Shown in pieces: positions 1 to 8,294 of a DNA stretch of 64,000 bases. The position numbers were made by a program, and so were the translations under genes. The notes below the pieces were generated by a model. It was not told the origin of the DNA. It searched no databases and was given only the letters and a program-made list of their open reading frames with translations. Positions within the stretch are counted from its first letter, which is position 1; each line of letters opens with the position of its first letter. The stretch lies in NCBI GenBank assembly GCA_028278525.1, contig JANQEE010000041.1, positions 244,254-308,253 of the forward strand, in the 5' to 3' direction. The DNA is from Minwuiaceae bacterium (lineage in GTDB: Bacteria > Pseudomonadota > Alphaproteobacteria > Minwuiales > Minwuiaceae).

Positions 1-83
1 AAATCAAGCAACAGCTGGGGCTGCAGACATTGGCGATCGCCAACGCCGCGCCGCAAAACATCCTACAGCTGTTCCAGGGTTAG
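1..83 (+). CDS. Flagellin, C-terminal end only (partial)
   Basis: Only the last 26 codons and the TAG stop lie in the window; the gene starts to the left. Reading from base 3, the tail ends in ..LQTLAIANAAPQNILQLF.., a hydrophobic, Ala/Asn/Leu-rich amphipathic helix of the D0 type that closes bacterial flagellins and lets subunits polymerise into the filament. A strong terminator follows 36 bases after the stop, and many flagellar genes lie downstream, which supports the call. Identification rests on a short tail plus context. A flagellin-like hook-associated protein is the main alternative. Confidence 0.7.
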   Translation, partial: IKQQLGLQTLAIANAAPQNILQLFQG

Positions 84-118
84 CGCGCCGCTCACACGAT
101 TTCTCGCGATCCTTAAGG

Positions 119-147
119 CGGGGCCGGCATGCCGGCCCCGTTTTTTT
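119..147 (+). terminator. Intrinsic terminator after flagellin
   Basis: An 11-bp GC-rich palindrome, CGGGGCCGGCA/TGCCGGCCCCG (119-140), is followed directly by seven T (141-147). It ends the flagellin transcript on the plus strand. The convergent gene on the minus strand ends at 234, so the hairpin may also stop read-through from that side, although no T-run faces that way. Confidence 0.9.
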
Positions 148-233
148 GTGCGCGGTTTTCAAAGAAAGGTGGGCGGCGCCGGATATTGCGAGACGGCTTC
201 TACCGCAGTGCGTTGGGGAAACTGGGCGTTGGC

Positions 234-2909
234 TTAGAGGGAGCCGCCAAGGCGCAGCAGGGCTTCCTGGTAGTTTGCGATCTTGGCGGCGATGTGCGCC
301 GGCGGCGGGGTTGCGAGCGCCAGGTTACGCTCCAGCTCTTTCGGGTCTTTGAGGTCGCCGATCAGCTGCTTGTAGGCGTCCTGGATTTTCAGGATGGCCG
401 AGTCCATATGCTTGGCCGTCAGGTCGGCTTCCTTAGGGTCGGTCAGGTCGAACTGGCCGATGAAACCGAGCGCGAAGACGTTACCGCCGCTCTCCTCCTC
501 ATCGTCGTCGGAGTCGGAGCCGGACCCCGCATCGGGGAACAGCGTCGTTTCCCTCAGGCCCAGGCCGGCCAGCGCGTTGGCGCCGTCGGGCCCGGCGTGG
601 ATGGTGATCGAATTTCCGTTGGCGGCCTTGATCTCGAGCTTCTCGCCGTCGGACGAATCGAATACCACCTTGGCGAAGCCCCTGCCTTTCAGCACCTGGT
701 TGATACTGAAGGCCAGCCGGCGGAAGCTGTCGTCCGCATCGATGGTGACACGTTTCTTCGCTTCGCCATTTACCGAGATGAAGAACGAGTCGCCCGGACG
801 GACGGACGAGTTGCTGGTCACGCTGGCCGACACGCTGCTGGGGATGTTGCCATGCGGCAGCCCGAGTTGCGTCAGTACGGAAGAGCCGCCCGCGGCGACC
901 TGAATCCCGGCGCCCGCAGCGACGCCGCCCGCGCCGGTAAATTGATGGTTAAAGACGGCTGCGCCCTGGTCGTCCAGTTTCGCGACGAAAGCATCGGCGC
1001 TGCCGCCGAGGTTCTCCCCGAACAGTCCGCCGCCGGTGGTGCCGGACACATAGATATCGGTGCCGTCCACGGCGACACCGGTGACCTTGTCCGCGCCGCC
1101 GGTGCCTACATAGCTGGTGAATTCGACGGCCGCCGTCGCCCCGTTGATCCGGCTGACGAAGCCGTCGGTGCCGCCCTGGTGCGCGATTCGCCCGCCGCCC
1201 GCGGCGTTGGGCAGGCCTGCATCGGTCGTATGTCCGCCCAGGAACACCTGGCCGGTTGCATCCACGGTAAGCGCCGTCGCCTGCGTCGCCTCGCCGCCGT
1301 CGCCAAGATCGACCTGGAATCCGACATCCTCGGTCAGCGTCGCCGCATCGAAGCGCCGCACGAAGGCCTGGTTGTCGTCGTTGCCTGCCACGTAGACTTG
1401 GCCGTTGTGGAAAGCCAACGCGGTCGCCCGTTGATCGCCCGCACCGCCAAACTGCTGTGCGCTAAGCTGGGTTCCGTTTGCGTCCAGCTTGACCAGATAG
1501 GCGTCGTTGCCGCCGCCATTGGTCTGGCCGGCGATGTTGCCGGCCGCGAACCCGGCGAAGAAGATGTTGTCGGCGTCGTCGACCGTGACGGCCAATGCGC
1601 CGTCGCCGGACGAGGACCGGATCTGTCGCGTGAAGACTTCCTGACCCGTGGAATCGAACTTGGCGACGAAGCTGTCCAGGCCCAGGCCCGCGACATTCTC
1701 TTCAAGTTCGCTTCGGGTCTGACCGGCAACGATGACGTTGTCGTTGCTGTCGACGGTGATCGCCAGGCCCGAGGTCTCGGCGTCTGCACCCAGCAGACGG
1801 GTGAACAGCACGTTGCCGGCGGCGTCGTATTTCGTCAGGAACAGATCGTCGGTTGACTGGTTGATCTGGCCGTCCAGGTCGGCGCCGGTTTTGCCGACCA
1901 CATAACTGTTGCCCTGGCTGTCGACCGCGACAGCGTTCGCCGTTGTACCGCCGTCTTCGGCTTGGATGCGGTTGGTGTCGGCGATGTTGGGTGAGGCGTT
2001 GCCCAGGCCGTCCAGCTTGCGCAGGAGGCCAGCCGCGTTATCGCCTGTGCCACTGGTCGCGGCCAGGTAGACAGCGGTCTCGGTCACCGGGGCGCTGAAC
2101 TCCACCTGTTCCGACAGCGAACGATCGACGTCGAACCGAAAGCCGCCTTCCTCGTTCCGTCCGACGGCGAAGCGGGTAATCACTCCGGCCGCGTCGAGCT
2201 CGTTGTTTACATGATTGACGATGTTGACCAAGCTGCGGTCGGCGCCGCCAAGCGCGCTCAAGTCGATATTGACGTCGATGACCGTGGCGTCGGCCTTGGT
2301 AATCCGGATGTTGAACTGGGCGTTCGGGTCGATATCGGCGATTGCCGTGTCGCCGCTGCTGAATTTTGCGTCGCCGGTAAAGGTGGCGCGCGTCTTCGGG
2401 CTGATCGCTTCGGCCTTGATCGATCCTTCCTTCTTGCCCGAAACGATGTTCAGGCCGTCGATATTGATGTTGTCGACAAAGTCGACGAATTCCTTTTCGT
2501 AGCGCTCGAACTGGGTTTGCAAAATGCCGGATATCGAGCGGCCGGCCGGGTCCGCGGCAAATCTTGCCACTTCCTGAAGACGGCGAACCGCCTTGTATGC
2601 GGCGAACAACTGCTTGGCATTCTCGTCGATGCCTGCCCGGTTGAGGTCGGGATCGTCGAGGTCGATCAGCGGACCTTTCGCCAAAAGACGCTCTTTAACC
2701 TCTTCTTCGACATCGCCGCCGAATTCGGGTTCCCAAATAGGGACGATATCGGAATTCGGCCCGTTGTTGCTCGTGTTCAGCGCGGTCACGCTGGCTGTGG
2801 AAGCGAGCTTTTGGTTGATCCGGTTGTTGAAGGCCGCCAGCAGCAGATTCTGATCCAGTTCCAGAACCTGGAACTGTGGCTGTGGGGTATTTCCGAAGCC
2901 GATCAACAC
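234..2909 (-). CDS. SBBP beta-propeller protein with flagellar-like ends
   Basis: A large protein of 891 residues if it starts at the GTG at 2909, which has a GAGGA Shine-Dalgarno 8 bases upstream. An in-frame extension to 3098 exists but lacks coding character and overlaps promoter-like sequence. Residues about 325-675 are tandem blades of the SBBP type (seen as AVAVDSQGNSYVVGKT, AITVDSNDNVIVAGQT, AVTVDDADNIFFAGFA). This family usually forms secreted or surface beta-propellers. Residues 1-160 are helical, and 700-785 end in GPDGANALAGLGL, reminiscent of insert domains in hook or filament proteins. An acidic linker (about 797-808) and a helical C-terminus follow. No signal peptide is visible, as in flagellar axial proteins. 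It lies convergent to flagellin. A filament- or hook-associated role is inference. Confidence 0.6.
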   Translation of the reverse strand: MLIGFGNTPQPQFQVLELDQNLLLAAFNNRINQKLASTASVTALNTSNNGPNSDIVPIWEPEFGGDVEEEVKERLLAKGPLIDLDDPDLNRAGIDENAKQLFAAYKAVRRLQEVARFAADPAGRSISGILQTQFERYEKEFVDFVDNINIDGLNIVSGKKEGSIKAEAISPKTRATFTGDAKFSSGDTAIADIDPNAQFNIRITKADATVIDVNIDLSALGGADRSLVNIVNHVNNELDAAGVITRFAVGRNEEGGFRFDVDRSLSEQVEFSAPVTETAVYLAATSGTGDNAAGLLRKLDGLGNASPNIADTNRIQAEDGGTTANAVAVDSQGNSYVVGKTGADLDGQINQSTDDLFLTKYDAAGNVLFTRLLGADAETSGLAITVDSNDNVIVAGQTRSELEENVAGLGLDSFVAKFDSTGQEVFTRQIRSSSGDGALAVTVDDADNIFFAGFAAGNIAGQTNGGGNDAYLVKLDANGTQLSAQQFGGAGDQRATALAFHNGQVYVAGNDDNQAFVRRFDAATLTEDVGFQVDLGDGGEATQATALTVDATGQVFLGGHTTDAGLPNAAGGGRIAHQGGTDGFVSRINGATAAVEFTSYVGTGGADKVTGVAVDGTDIYVSGTTGGGLFGENLGGSADAFVAKLDDQGAAVFNHQFTGAGGVAAGAGIQVAAGGSSVLTQLGLPHGNIPSSVSASVTSNSSVRPGDSFFISVNGEAKKRVTIDADDSFRRLAFSINQVLKGRGFAKVVFDSSDGEKLEIKAANGNSITIHAGPDGANALAGLGLRETTLFPDAGSGSDSDDDEEESGGNVFALGFIGQFDLTDPKEADLTAKHMDSAILKIQDAYKQLIGDLKDPKELERNLALATPPPAHIAAKIANYQEALLRLGGSL

Positions 2910-3032
2910 AGCTGAAATCCTCGACTGACTAATGGTCGGACTGGGACCCTCCGACGGTGAACCATTAGGCCAGATTGCGGCTAAGACGCCGTTAAGATGT
3001 TTGGTTAACGCCGCTGTTTTCCTTGCAAAATT

Positions 3033-3040
3033 ATGGTTAA
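3033..3040 (-). promoter_or_regulatory. CtrA half-site upstream of the propeller gene
   Basis: On the minus strand the sequence reads TTAACCAT, the half-site form of the CtrA recognition motif of alphaproteobacteria. It is 124 bases upstream of the chosen GTG start. Other TTAA words (around 2993 and 3005) lie nearby, but not with the classical 7-base spacing. Assignment is by motif and by the flagellar setting. Confidence 0.4.
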
Positions 3041-3152
3041 CGGCACGTTCACCATAATTCTCCGGATCGGACGCCTGCAGGGCCAGCCCGGGCACCATTT
3101 GTCACAGATTGATTGCCGGATGTGACGGCGCGACGTTGTTACGGTCCAGCCG

Positions 3153-4196
3153 ATGCGGCGTGGGATTCTCCCCCGGAACGGTCGGCTAACTCGCCGTGGC
3201 GTGCGAGGCGCCTTGACGATGCTGGTGTTTGCCGGCCTCTCAAGTCCAGTAGCGCTGCACGCACAGGCGTTTTCTCAGCAAACGGCAAATCTGATCGTCA
3301 GCGCCGATCAGGCCGGCGACGATGCGCAGATCCGGGCGATTGTGACCGCCGCGATTGCGAAGCGGCCGGAGACTGTCCGCGCCATCGTCCGCGAGGCACT
3401 GCGGCTCGCCCCCAACCATCAGGTCGATGTCGTCGCGGGCGCGGCTGCTGCTTTTCCGGCGTTTGAACGGGAAATCGCGGCCGCGGCCAAATCAGGATCG
3501 CCGGTTTCGGTCGAGGAGACCGAAAACGCCTCCCTCACGGCGCCGTCGGCCGTTGAGTGGACGGGAGAGGCGGAACTTGGCGGGAGCCGGGCCACGGGAA
3601 ACAGCGATAACGAGCGCGTCGACGCCACGCTGAAAGTGGAAAACAAGATCGACCGCTGGGGCAACGAGTTCGACCTCTCGTTCAACTTCGCCCGGGAGGA
3701 CCGGGAGACCAGTGCCCAGAAGTTCCGGACGCGATGGCAGACGAACTACGACCTGACCGACAGGGTCTACGCATTTGGCGTCCTGCTATACGAAGACGAC
3801 AAATTCAGCGGATTCGACTACGAAATTACTGAAGGTGCCGGTCTCGGTTGGCGTGTCTTCGACGAAGAGACCTTGGCATGGAGCCTGGAAGCGGGCCCCG
3901 GCGGTCGGCACAGCAAGGAGGAAGAAAGCGGGAAGGTGGAAAACGAGGCAGTGGGACGCTTCCGGTCGAAGTTCTTCTGGAAACTATCCGACAGTGCCGA
4001 ATTGACGAACGACACGACGTTCACCTTCAGCGCCGCCCGGCTGGTCAGTGCCGATACTATTGCACTGACGACGACCATTATCGGGCCGTTGCTTGGGCGG
4101 CTCTCGCTGGAAGTCACCCACGACTCCAATCCACCCGACGAGGAAACGGAGAAGCTGAACACCCTGACCAAGGCGTCGTTGGTCTATCGGTTCTGA
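3153..4196 (+). CDS. DUF481 family outer-membrane protein (YdiY-like)
   Basis: 347 residues. An Arg-rich start is followed by a hydrophobic stretch ending in ALHAQA, a signal peptide with likely cleavage near residue 38. The rest is rich in alternating aromatic and charged residues (AELGGSRATGNSDNERVDA, WQTNYDLTDRVYAFG, SLVYRF at the C-terminus), as in the DUF481 beta-barrel family (salt-induced YdiY). A terminal Phe after Arg fits an outer-membrane strand recognised by BAM. A start at 3219 would keep the hydrophobic core but lose the basic n-region, so the longer form is preferred. The gene stands alone between the propeller gene and a permease. Its substrate or role is unknown. Confidence 0.75.
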   Translation: MRRGILPRNGRLTRRGVRGALTMLVFAGLSSPVALHAQAFSQQTANLIVSADQAGDDAQIRAIVTAAIAKRPETVRAIVREALRLAPNHQVDVVAGAAAAFPAFEREIAAAAKSGSPVSVEETENASLTAPSAVEWTGEAELGGSRATGNSDNERVDATLKVENKIDRWGNEFDLSFNFAREDRETSAQKFRTRWQTNYDLTDRVYAFGVLLYEDDKFSGFDYEITEGAGLGWRVFDEETLAWSLEAGPGGRHSKEEESGKVENEAVGRFRSKFFWKLSDSAELTNDTTFTFSAARLVSADTIALTTTIIGPLLGRLSLEVTHDSNPPDEETEKLNTLTKASLVYRF

Positions 4197-4219
4197 TGTT
4201 CCGGTGGCTGATGACGGTG

Positions 4220-5440
4220 TTAAAAAATCCGGCTCAAAAGCTCCGCCGCGAGAAAACCGGTGCTGACCGTGAAGCCGAGCAATGGCACGGCGATGGGCAC
4301 CGCGAAGGCGGTACTTTCTGCCGGCCTGCGCACTTTAAGGGCGACCAGCGCCAGATTGACCAGCGCGAAGATTGTCAATGTCACCATGGACGTGGCCTCC
4401 GCCAGCGGGCCCACCGTCCAAGGCAGCGCCAGGCACAGTGCCGTGCCGGCAACCACCAAGGTCGCGCGGATTGGCGTCCGGGTGCGTGGGTTCACGACAG
4501 CCAGGGCAGGCGGCAATTCGCCCTGATCGCTCAGGCCGAAGAGGATTCTTGAGGCCATGATGATCTGGATCAGGGCGCCGTTCAGCATGGCGAGGATTGC
4601 AACGATCCCGATGCCAATTCCGCTTTCACCGGTCGCATGGCGGTAAAGCAGGGAGAGAGGGGCGTCGCTTTCCGCCAGTCGGGCGGGATCGATAGATAAC
4701 GCGGCCGCGACGGCGACCAGAAGATAGATCGACGTCGTGATTACCAATGTGGTGATAATCGCAATCGGAATGGCGCGGTGCGGGTTCTTTACCTCCTCCG
4801 CCACGTTGACCATGTCCTCGAAACCGATGAAGGCATAGAAGGCCAGGAACGATCCGGCGAAGATGCCGCTCCATGCCTGTGACGAGAAGGGCGGTATTAG
4901 TTCCGCCCACCTGGCGGGCAGGTCCGCGATGCTGCCGCGCGTTGCCCAGACGACGACCAGCAGGCCGCCGATCTCGACGACGGTGAGCAATGCGGCGGCG
5001 GAAACCGACTCGGTTATGCCCCAGGCGGCAATGGTGGCCAGAGTCAGGATCAGCAAGGTCACGGCGACGACGCGTGGAACCGGCACCAGTTCTTGAACGT
5101 ATCCGACGAAACCGTTGACAATGGTGGCGGACGACACCGTGCCCGCCAACACCACCAGAAGCCCGACGGCAAGCGCCATGCGCCGGGAGCCCAGGCCTTC
5201 GCGCACATAGACTGCTTCGCCGGCACTCCTCGGGAACCGCGACGACAGCTCGGCGAATGAGAAAGCGGAGAAGGCGACGAGCAGCGCCGAGACCAGAAAA
5301 GCCACCGGCGCATACATCCCCGCCGCGCCGGCGACGGCGCCGGTCAGGGCGTATATTCCCGCGCCTACCGTGGTGCCGAGCCCATAAAAGATCAGCATGG
5401 GCAACGAGAGGCTGCGTTTCAGGCGGTTAGGCTCCGGCAT
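4220..5440 (-). CDS. APC superfamily amino-acid permease
   Basis: 406 residues from the ATG at 5440; a GTG six codons upstream is also open. It has about 12 hydrophobic segments and starts with the first-helix glycine motif GLGTTVGAGIYALTGAVAG, the unwound substrate-binding region typical of amino acid-polyamine-organocation transporters. AFIGFEDMVNVAEEVKNPHR is the conserved helix-6 and loop signature. The protein acts in the inner membrane, probably as a proton-coupled or exchange carrier for an amino acid. The substrate cannot be read from the sequence. It is flanked by flagellar and cell-envelope genes with no evident functional link. Confidence 0.85.
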   Translation of the reverse strand: MPEPNRLKRSLSLPMLIFYGLGTTVGAGIYALTGAVAGAAGMYAPVAFLVSALLVAFSAFSFAELSSRFPRSAGEAVYVREGLGSRRMALAVGLLVVLAGTVSSATIVNGFVGYVQELVPVPRVVAVTLLILTLATIAAWGITESVSAAALLTVVEIGGLLVVVWATRGSIADLPARWAELIPPFSSQAWSGIFAGSFLAFYAFIGFEDMVNVAEEVKNPHRAIPIAIITTLVITTSIYLLVAVAAALSIDPARLAESDAPLSLLYRHATGESGIGIGIVAILAMLNGALIQIIMASRILFGLSDQGELPPALAVVNPRTRTPIRATLVVAGTALCLALPWTVGPLAEATSMVTLTIFALVNLALVALKVRRPAESTAFAVPIAVPLLGFTVSTGFLAAELLSRIF

Positions 5441-5515
5441 GGCGCGGCAGCATGGCACGGCTGGAGCGCGGATGCGATCCCAGCCTGTTGCGTCTTTTGG
5501 GCCGTTGGGCGGCCG

Positions 5516-6022
5516 TTAGATGACTTGGTTCACCGCCAGCGGTGTCGCCGACTGGGTCGTACCGTATTGGCCCGTCGTCGCCGATTGCAGCGCGGCGTTG
5601 CGGCCATAGCCGTTTACCGGGTTCTTGCGCTTATGCACTTCCTCTGCCACGGCCTGGACCATGCTTTCGGTGACCGATTTGACGACGATCAGCCGCCGGG
5701 CATGCTCGTCCATGATCTCCCGAAAATTGGCCATGGTGGTCTTCAGGGCCTCTTTCTCCGCGTCCGATGCGGATTTGATCAAGCCCGGGTTGGCTTTGAT
5801 CGCGCGCAATTCCTGCGCGTAGGTGGCCGCCAGGCGTTCTTTCTCCGCATTGCTTTCGTTCAACGCCTGAGGACGGCGATGCTGCAGCAAAGCAGTCTCC
5901 TGGGTAACGATTTCGCTCAGGCGGTTCAATACGGCGATGATCCCTGCAATCCGTTGATCGGCGCCGCTGTCATCGGTCGCGGGTGAGGCGGGCACTGCCG
6001 CAATGTTTTGCGCGTTAGCCAT
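5516..6022 (-). CDS. FlgN-like flagellar protein, last gene of flgI-flgJ unit
   Basis: 168 residues, mostly alpha-helical. The central part (about 25-140) is two long amphipathic helices (IAGIIAVLNRLSEIVTQETALLQ ... AEKERLAATYAQELRAIK ... REIMDEHARRLIVVKSVTES), the pattern of FlgN-type export chaperones that hold the hook-associated proteins FlgK and FlgL in the cytoplasm. The C-terminus is Gln/Thr/Ala-rich and looks disordered. Its ATG overlaps the flgJ stop as TGATG, so the two are translationally coupled. The same place in other Rhodospirillales flagellar clusters holds an FlgN-like gene. The family assignment rests on helical pattern and position, not on a sharp motif. Confidence 0.6.
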   Translation of the reverse strand: MANAQNIAAVPASPATDDSGADQRIAGIIAVLNRLSEIVTQETALLQHRRPQALNESNAEKERLAATYAQELRAIKANPGLIKSASDAEKEALKTTMANFREIMDEHARRLIVVKSVTESMVQAVAEEVHKRKNPVNGYGRNAALQSATTGQYGTTQSATPLAVNQVI

Positions 6023-6363
6023 CAGGAATTCGCCTCCTGGTAACGAATGATTTCACTGTAAACCTGATCCGCGATGCCCAGGCCGCCGGTTCCGGCGATA
6101 GCCTTCGCATATTCCTGATTCAGCATGGACCGGTACGGTCCTTCCGCCGGTCCGCCGCCGAACGGCCCGTTGGTCTCCAGTCCTGCGGACATGGCGTTGA
6201 AAACCTGGGCGACGAAGAAGGCTTCGAACTCCTCGGCCGCCTTGCGTGCCGTCGGGTTTTCATGCTCGCTCGCCGACGCGGTTCCACCGGCCGTGGGGGC
6301 GCCGCCGGCCGTACCCATGGCCGCAAGCAAGCTGGCCGACGTCATTGTCCCGATGCCAAGCAT
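6022..6363 (-). CDS. flgJ: Rod-binding protein FlgJ, short form
   Basis: 113 residues from the ATG at 6363. Residues about 38-110 carry the rod-binding domain, seen as KAAEEFEAFFVAQVFNAM, a Gly/Pro-rich loop and YRSMLNQEYAKAIAGTGGLGIADQVYSEI. In the family this domain caps or scaffolds rod assembly in the periplasm. The C-terminal muramidase domain found in gammaproteobacterial FlgJ is absent, as is usual in alphaproteobacteria, so a separate lytic enzyme must cut the wall. The start overlaps the flgI stop (TAATG) and the stop overlaps the next gene. A longer open frame reaching 7440 is only the antisense-free shadow of flgI. Confidence 0.85.
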   Translation of the reverse strand: MLGIGTMTSASLLAAMGTAGGAPTAGGTASASEHENPTARKAAEEFEAFFVAQVFNAMSAGLETNGPFGGGPAEGPYRSMLNQEYAKAIAGTGGLGIADQVYSEIIRYQEANS

Positions 6364-7529
6364 TACATCACCTCGATTTCCGCCTGCATCGCGCCGGCGG
6401 CTTTGATGGCCTGAAGGATGGAGATCATGTCGCGCGGTCCGATGCCCAAGGCGTTCAAACCGTCCACGAGGTCCTGAAGACTGACGCCCGTTTTCAGCAC
6501 GACCAGTTTCTTGCCTTCGCCTTCGTCGATCTCCAGTTCGGTCCGATCGACCACTTCGGTGTTGCCTTGCGCGGCGAAAGCGTTCGGTTGGGAGACCTGC
6601 TGGGTTTCGGTGATCCGCACCGTCAGATTGCCCTGGGCGATCGCCACCGGATCGATGCGGACATCCTGTCCCATCACGATGATGCCGGCTTTCTCGTCGA
6701 TCAGAACGCGGGCCGCCTGATCCGTATCGACGCGGAGCTGTTCGATCTGCGACAGCAGCCCGACCATGTTGGTGCGCTGGTCTTTCGGAACGGACAGGAC
6801 AACGGTGGTCGGGTCCAGCGGATGCGCCGCGGAAACGCCCAACGCCGCGTTGATCGTCTGACTGACCCGCCGGGAGGTTGTGAGGTCCGGATTGCGCAGG
6901 GAAATACGAAGCTGATCCAACTGGGCAAGCTCGAACCCGGTTTCCCGCTCGATAATGCCGCCACTGGCGATGCGCCCGACGGTCGGCACGTTCTTGGTAA
7001 CGTTGGCGGCGTTGCCCGCCGCCGTGAAGCCGCCGATCGCAACCGGTCCCTGCGCAACCGCGTAGACTTCGCCGTCCGCGCCGACCAGGGGCGTGACCAG
7101 CAGCGTGCCGCCGAACAGGCTTTCGGCATCGCCCAGCGCGCTGACACTGACGTCCAGCCGGCTGCCGGGGCGGGCGAAGGGCGGCAGGTTGGCGGTAACG
7201 ATCACCGCCGCCACATTTTCCGTGCGGACTCGGCCGTCCCGCACATTGACGCCGAAGCGCTCCAGCATCGCTTCCAGACTCTGTTCGGTAAACGGCGCGT
7301 TGCCCAGCGTGTCGCCGGTTCCGTTCAAACCGACGACCAGGCCGTAGCCGACGAGTTGGTTGTCGCGAATGCCTTCGAAGTCGGCGATATCCTTGATCCG
7401 GGAACTGGTGCCATAGGCGGGGTTGAGGCTGGAACCGCATATGACCATCGCAAGGGCGATGAACGCCGCCCAGGTCTGCCGGAAGCGGCGACCAGTCCGT
7501 CGTGCATCGGAGAGCAAGGAGAATTGCAT
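6363..7529 (-). CDS. flgI: Flagellar P-ring protein FlgI
   Basis: 388 residues from the ATG at 7529, close to the family length. A signal peptide (residues about 14-40, AAFIALAMVICGSSLNPAYG) leads into the typical P-ring start SRIKDIADFEGIRDNQLVGY and GLVVGLNGTGDT. The C-terminal motif LQDLVDGLNALGIGPRDMISILQAIKAAGA is also diagnostic. FlgI forms the periplasmic ring around the rod at the peptidoglycan layer. The open frame extends to 7613, but a sigma-54 promoter lies inside that extension (7567-7582), so translation must begin downstream at 7529. It is the first gene of a coupled unit with flgJ and the FlgN-like gene. Confidence 0.95.
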   Translation of the reverse strand: MQFSLLSDARRTGRRFRQTWAAFIALAMVICGSSLNPAYGTSSRIKDIADFEGIRDNQLVGYGLVVGLNGTGDTLGNAPFTEQSLEAMLERFGVNVRDGRVRTENVAAVIVTANLPPFARPGSRLDVSVSALGDAESLFGGTLLVTPLVGADGEVYAVAQGPVAIGGFTAAGNAANVTKNVPTVGRIASGGIIERETGFELAQLDQLRISLRNPDLTTSRRVSQTINAALGVSAAHPLDPTTVVLSVPKDQRTNMVGLLSQIEQLRVDTDQAARVLIDEKAGIIVMGQDVRIDPVAIAQGNLTVRITETQQVSQPNAFAAQGNTEVVDRTELEIDEGEGKKLVVLKTGVSLQDLVDGLNALGIGPRDMISILQAIKAAGAMQAEIEVM

Positions 7530-7566
7530 GGAGGCCCGCCTCAGGTTGAACAACTGCCAGTACACC

Positions 7567-7582
7567 TGCGAATAGCGTGCCA
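7567..7582 (-). promoter_or_regulatory. Sigma-54 promoter of the flgI operon
   Basis: On the minus strand the bases read TGGCACG-N4-TCGCA, one mismatch from the sigma-54 consensus TGGCACG-N4-TTGCA, with the required GG and GC exactly 10 bases apart. The expected transcription start is near 7555, giving a leader of about 25 bases before the flgI ATG at 7529. Sigma-54 drives middle or late flagellar genes in many alphaproteobacteria, where FliX adjusts the activator. Confidence 0.75.
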
Positions 7583-7703
7583 GGATAGGTGCCAGATAAC
7601 TAATTGAAATCAATAGGAAACAGTTAGGAAGCCTGTGCCCGTATCTCGAACACCGGCAAGTTTTTCCGGGTTACGGCAGGAACCGCCGCCGGTTCAACGG
7701 TTA

Positions 7704-7711
7704 TTAACCAT
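7704..7711 (+). promoter_or_regulatory. CtrA half-site upstream of fliX
   Basis: TTAACCAT lies 48 bases before the fliX start, in the 230-base divergent region between flgI and fliX. It matches the half-site form of the CtrA box. In Caulobacter fliX belongs to the early, CtrA-dependent flagellar class, so this location is sensible. Only the motif supports it. Confidence 0.45.
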
Positions 7712-7758
7712 ACCGGCCCATGCTTCAGGCTGATCAACAGCTTTCAGTCGGATTCGTC

Positions 7759-8181
7759 ATGAAAATCAGCGGCCCGGGACAAATCAGGGCCGGCAGTCCG
7801 CGTCGGAGCGGTAAGACTGCCGAAGCAGCGACGGAGAATTTTGCGGACCATCTGAAACCCGACGCAGCCGGCGCGTCCGGCGTGTCTGCGGCCGCGCCTG
7901 TAGCGCCGGTCGACGCGTTGTTGACGCTGCAAGAGGTGCCGGACTCGCAGGACAAGAAGAAGCGGGCGATTGCGCGGGCGAACGATCTACTTGGCGAGCT
8001 CGATGAAATTCGCCACGGGCTGCTGCTCGGCATCCTCTCGGAAAGCCGCCTCAAGTCCCTTGCAAGACGCCTCAACGCCCGCGTCGAACAACCCAGCGAC
8101 CCGCACCTGGCCCAAATTCTTAAAGAGATCGAATTACGGGTATCCGTGGAGCTTGCCAAAATCGGCATGGAATCCAACTAA
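7759..8181 (+). CDS. fliX: Flagellar assembly regulator FliX
   Basis: 140 residues from the ATG at 7759. The opening MKISGPGQIRAGSPRRSGK is the hallmark start of FliX proteins and fixes the start, although the frame is open upstream to 7720. The C-terminal half (DLLGELDEIRHGLLLGILSESRLKSLARRLNARVE..DPHLAQILKEIELRVSVELAK) is helical and conserved. In Caulobacter FliX partners with the sigma-54 activator FlbD and links completion of the early basal body to later flagellar transcription. It stands divergent to the flgI operon, which has a sigma-54 promoter. No FlbD gene is in the window. Confidence 0.9.
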   Translation: MKISGPGQIRAGSPRRSGKTAEAATENFADHLKPDAAGASGVSAAAPVAPVDALLTLQEVPDSQDKKKRAIARANDLLGELDEIRHGLLLGILSESRLKSLARRLNARVEQPSDPHLAQILKEIELRVSVELAKIGMESN

Positions 8182-8224
8182 CTAAACGATGTCGTTAATG
8201 TTATGTGACATGCGTTTGGAATTC

Positions 8225-8253
8225 TTGCTACTCGGTTGACAGATTCATATACT
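8225..8253 (+). promoter_or_regulatory. Sigma-70-type promoter of dksA
   Basis: TTGCTA (8225-8230) and TATACT (8248-8253) are separated by 17 bases, a good -35/-10 pair (4 of 6 and 5 of 6 matches). The predicted start near 8260 gives a short leader to the dksA ATG. It is one of the few clear housekeeping-type promoters in the window. Confidence 0.5.
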
Positions 8254-8294
8254 CCGCCCCGATTCAGATCGGGGCACATGGCATGGGTGTGTTA

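Noticed and set aside
129..1856. 575-residue open frame on the plus strand
   Set aside because: It is antisense to the beta-propeller gene; its translation is low-complexity Arg/Gly/Val typical of GC-rich shadow frames and has no family features.
6022..7440. 472-residue frame ending as FlgJ
   Set aside because: The first 360 residues are an out-of-frame reading of flgI; the real FlgJ begins at the ATG at 6363, overlapping the flgI stop.
6246..7607. 453-residue plus-strand frame
   Set aside because: Antisense to flgI and flgJ; His/Asp/Gln-rich shadow composition with no motif or ribosome site.
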